From positions 1-17,214 of the forward strand of contig JALUZN010000481.1 of assembly GCA_027011835.1 (NCBI GenBank): a stretch of DNA of 17,214 nt, in the 5' to 3' direction. Below the pieces are notes generated by a model. It ran no database searches. It saw nothing but the letters and a program-made list of their open reading frames with translations, and was not told the origin of the DNA. Shown piece after piece: positions 17,049 to 17,214 of this stretch. Source of the stretch: Draconibacterium sp. (GTDB taxonomy: Bacteria; Bacteroidota; Bacteroidia; Bacteroidales; Prolixibacteraceae). Position 1 is the stretch's first letter, and the number at the start of each line of letters is the position of its first letter. A program made the translations under genes and the position numbers.

Positions 17049-17214
17049 CTATTTTTTTAATATTTCTATGCATTTTTTCAAACTATCCTTCCAATACGGA
17101 ATCTCAATACCAAATGTATCTTTTATTTTTATTTTATTCAGTACGCTATAATGCGGACGTTTTGCCGGCGTCGGAAATTCATCGGACAAAACCGGCATCA
17201 CGGAGCAATTAATT
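17049..17214 (-). CDS. rmlD: dTDP-4-dehydrorhamnose reductase, C-terminal fragment (cut by window edge)
   Basis: The last 54 codons of a gene that enters from the right edge. The visible peptide contains FPTPAKRPHYSVLNKIKIKD, then TFGIEIPYWKDSLKKCI, which is the characteristic C-terminal region of RmlD/RfbD reductases (PTPAxRPxYSVL...W). The enzyme catalyses the last, NADPH-dependent step of dTDP-L-rhamnose synthesis. The Rossmann and catalytic YxxxK parts are outside the window. It is the upstream member of an operon with the phosphosugar mutase. Confidence 0.88.
   Translation of the reverse strand, partial: INCSVMPVLSDEFPTPAKRPHYSVLNKIKIKDTFGIEIPYWKDSLKKCIEILKK

Noticed and set aside
1..17214. 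CRISPR arrays, tRNA or rRNA genes, transposases and attachment sites
   Set aside because: No regularly spaced repeats, cloverleaf-like segments, transposase-like proteins or flanking direct repeats were seen on either strand.

Overview
The window reads as chromosomal DNA of a Bacteroidota bacterium, most likely a marine or sediment member of the Marinilabiliales/Prolixibacteraceae type (lineage is inference). Three proteins carry C-terminal type IX secretion (T9SS) sorting domains with the 'YPNP' signature. There is a TonB-dependent receptor with an N-terminal carboxypeptidase-regulatory-like domain and a PorT-like outer-membrane barrel. Shine-Dalgarno sequences are largely absent, and two candidate promoters fit the Bacteroidota TTG / TAnnTTTG pattern. 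No tRNA, rRNA, CRISPR array, insertion sequence or SusC/SusD pair was seen.

Layout. Positions 105-8804 (+) hold four exported proteins: a 1308-aa protein with two tandem pectate-lyase-like beta-helices between carbohydrate-binding-like domains and a T9SS tail; a 409-aa single beta-helix relative; a 755-aa glycerophosphodiester phosphodiesterase (GDPD) with FN3, Ig-like, LamG-like and T9SS domains; and a calcineurin-like metallophosphoesterase. The last three are closely spaced and probably co-transcribed. Positions 9039-11762 (+) hold a candidate promoter, a small His-rich exported protein and a TonB-dependent receptor, which together look like a metal-uptake (possibly zinc) pair. A 275-bp intergenic stretch with several inverted repeats follows, then a small outer-membrane beta-barrel protein (12038-12742, +). 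The minus strand runs convergently from the right edge: the 3' end of a dTDP-4-dehydrorhamnose reductase gene (rmlD), a phosphoglucomutase/phosphomannomutase 4 bp behind it, a nested hairpin that looks like a terminator, a DUF1080 (3-keto-disaccharide hydrolase-like) exported protein, and a CotH-kinase-family protein with a T9SS tail.

How the genes fit together. The left cluster could form an extracellular pathway acting on a phosphate-bearing glycan: beta-helix proteins bind or cut polysaccharide, the GDPD releases glycerol-phosphate or a similar alcohol-phosphate, and the metallophosphoesterase hydrolyses the released ester. This is inference from co-location and domain content. The rmlD-pgm pair is housekeeping nucleotide-sugar supply, since the mutase makes the glucose-1-phosphate that starts dTDP-rhamnose synthesis. 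The most interesting items are the beta-helix/GDPD/phosphoesterase cluster with its three related 'WYxEQ' modules, and the His-rich peptide plus receptor pair.
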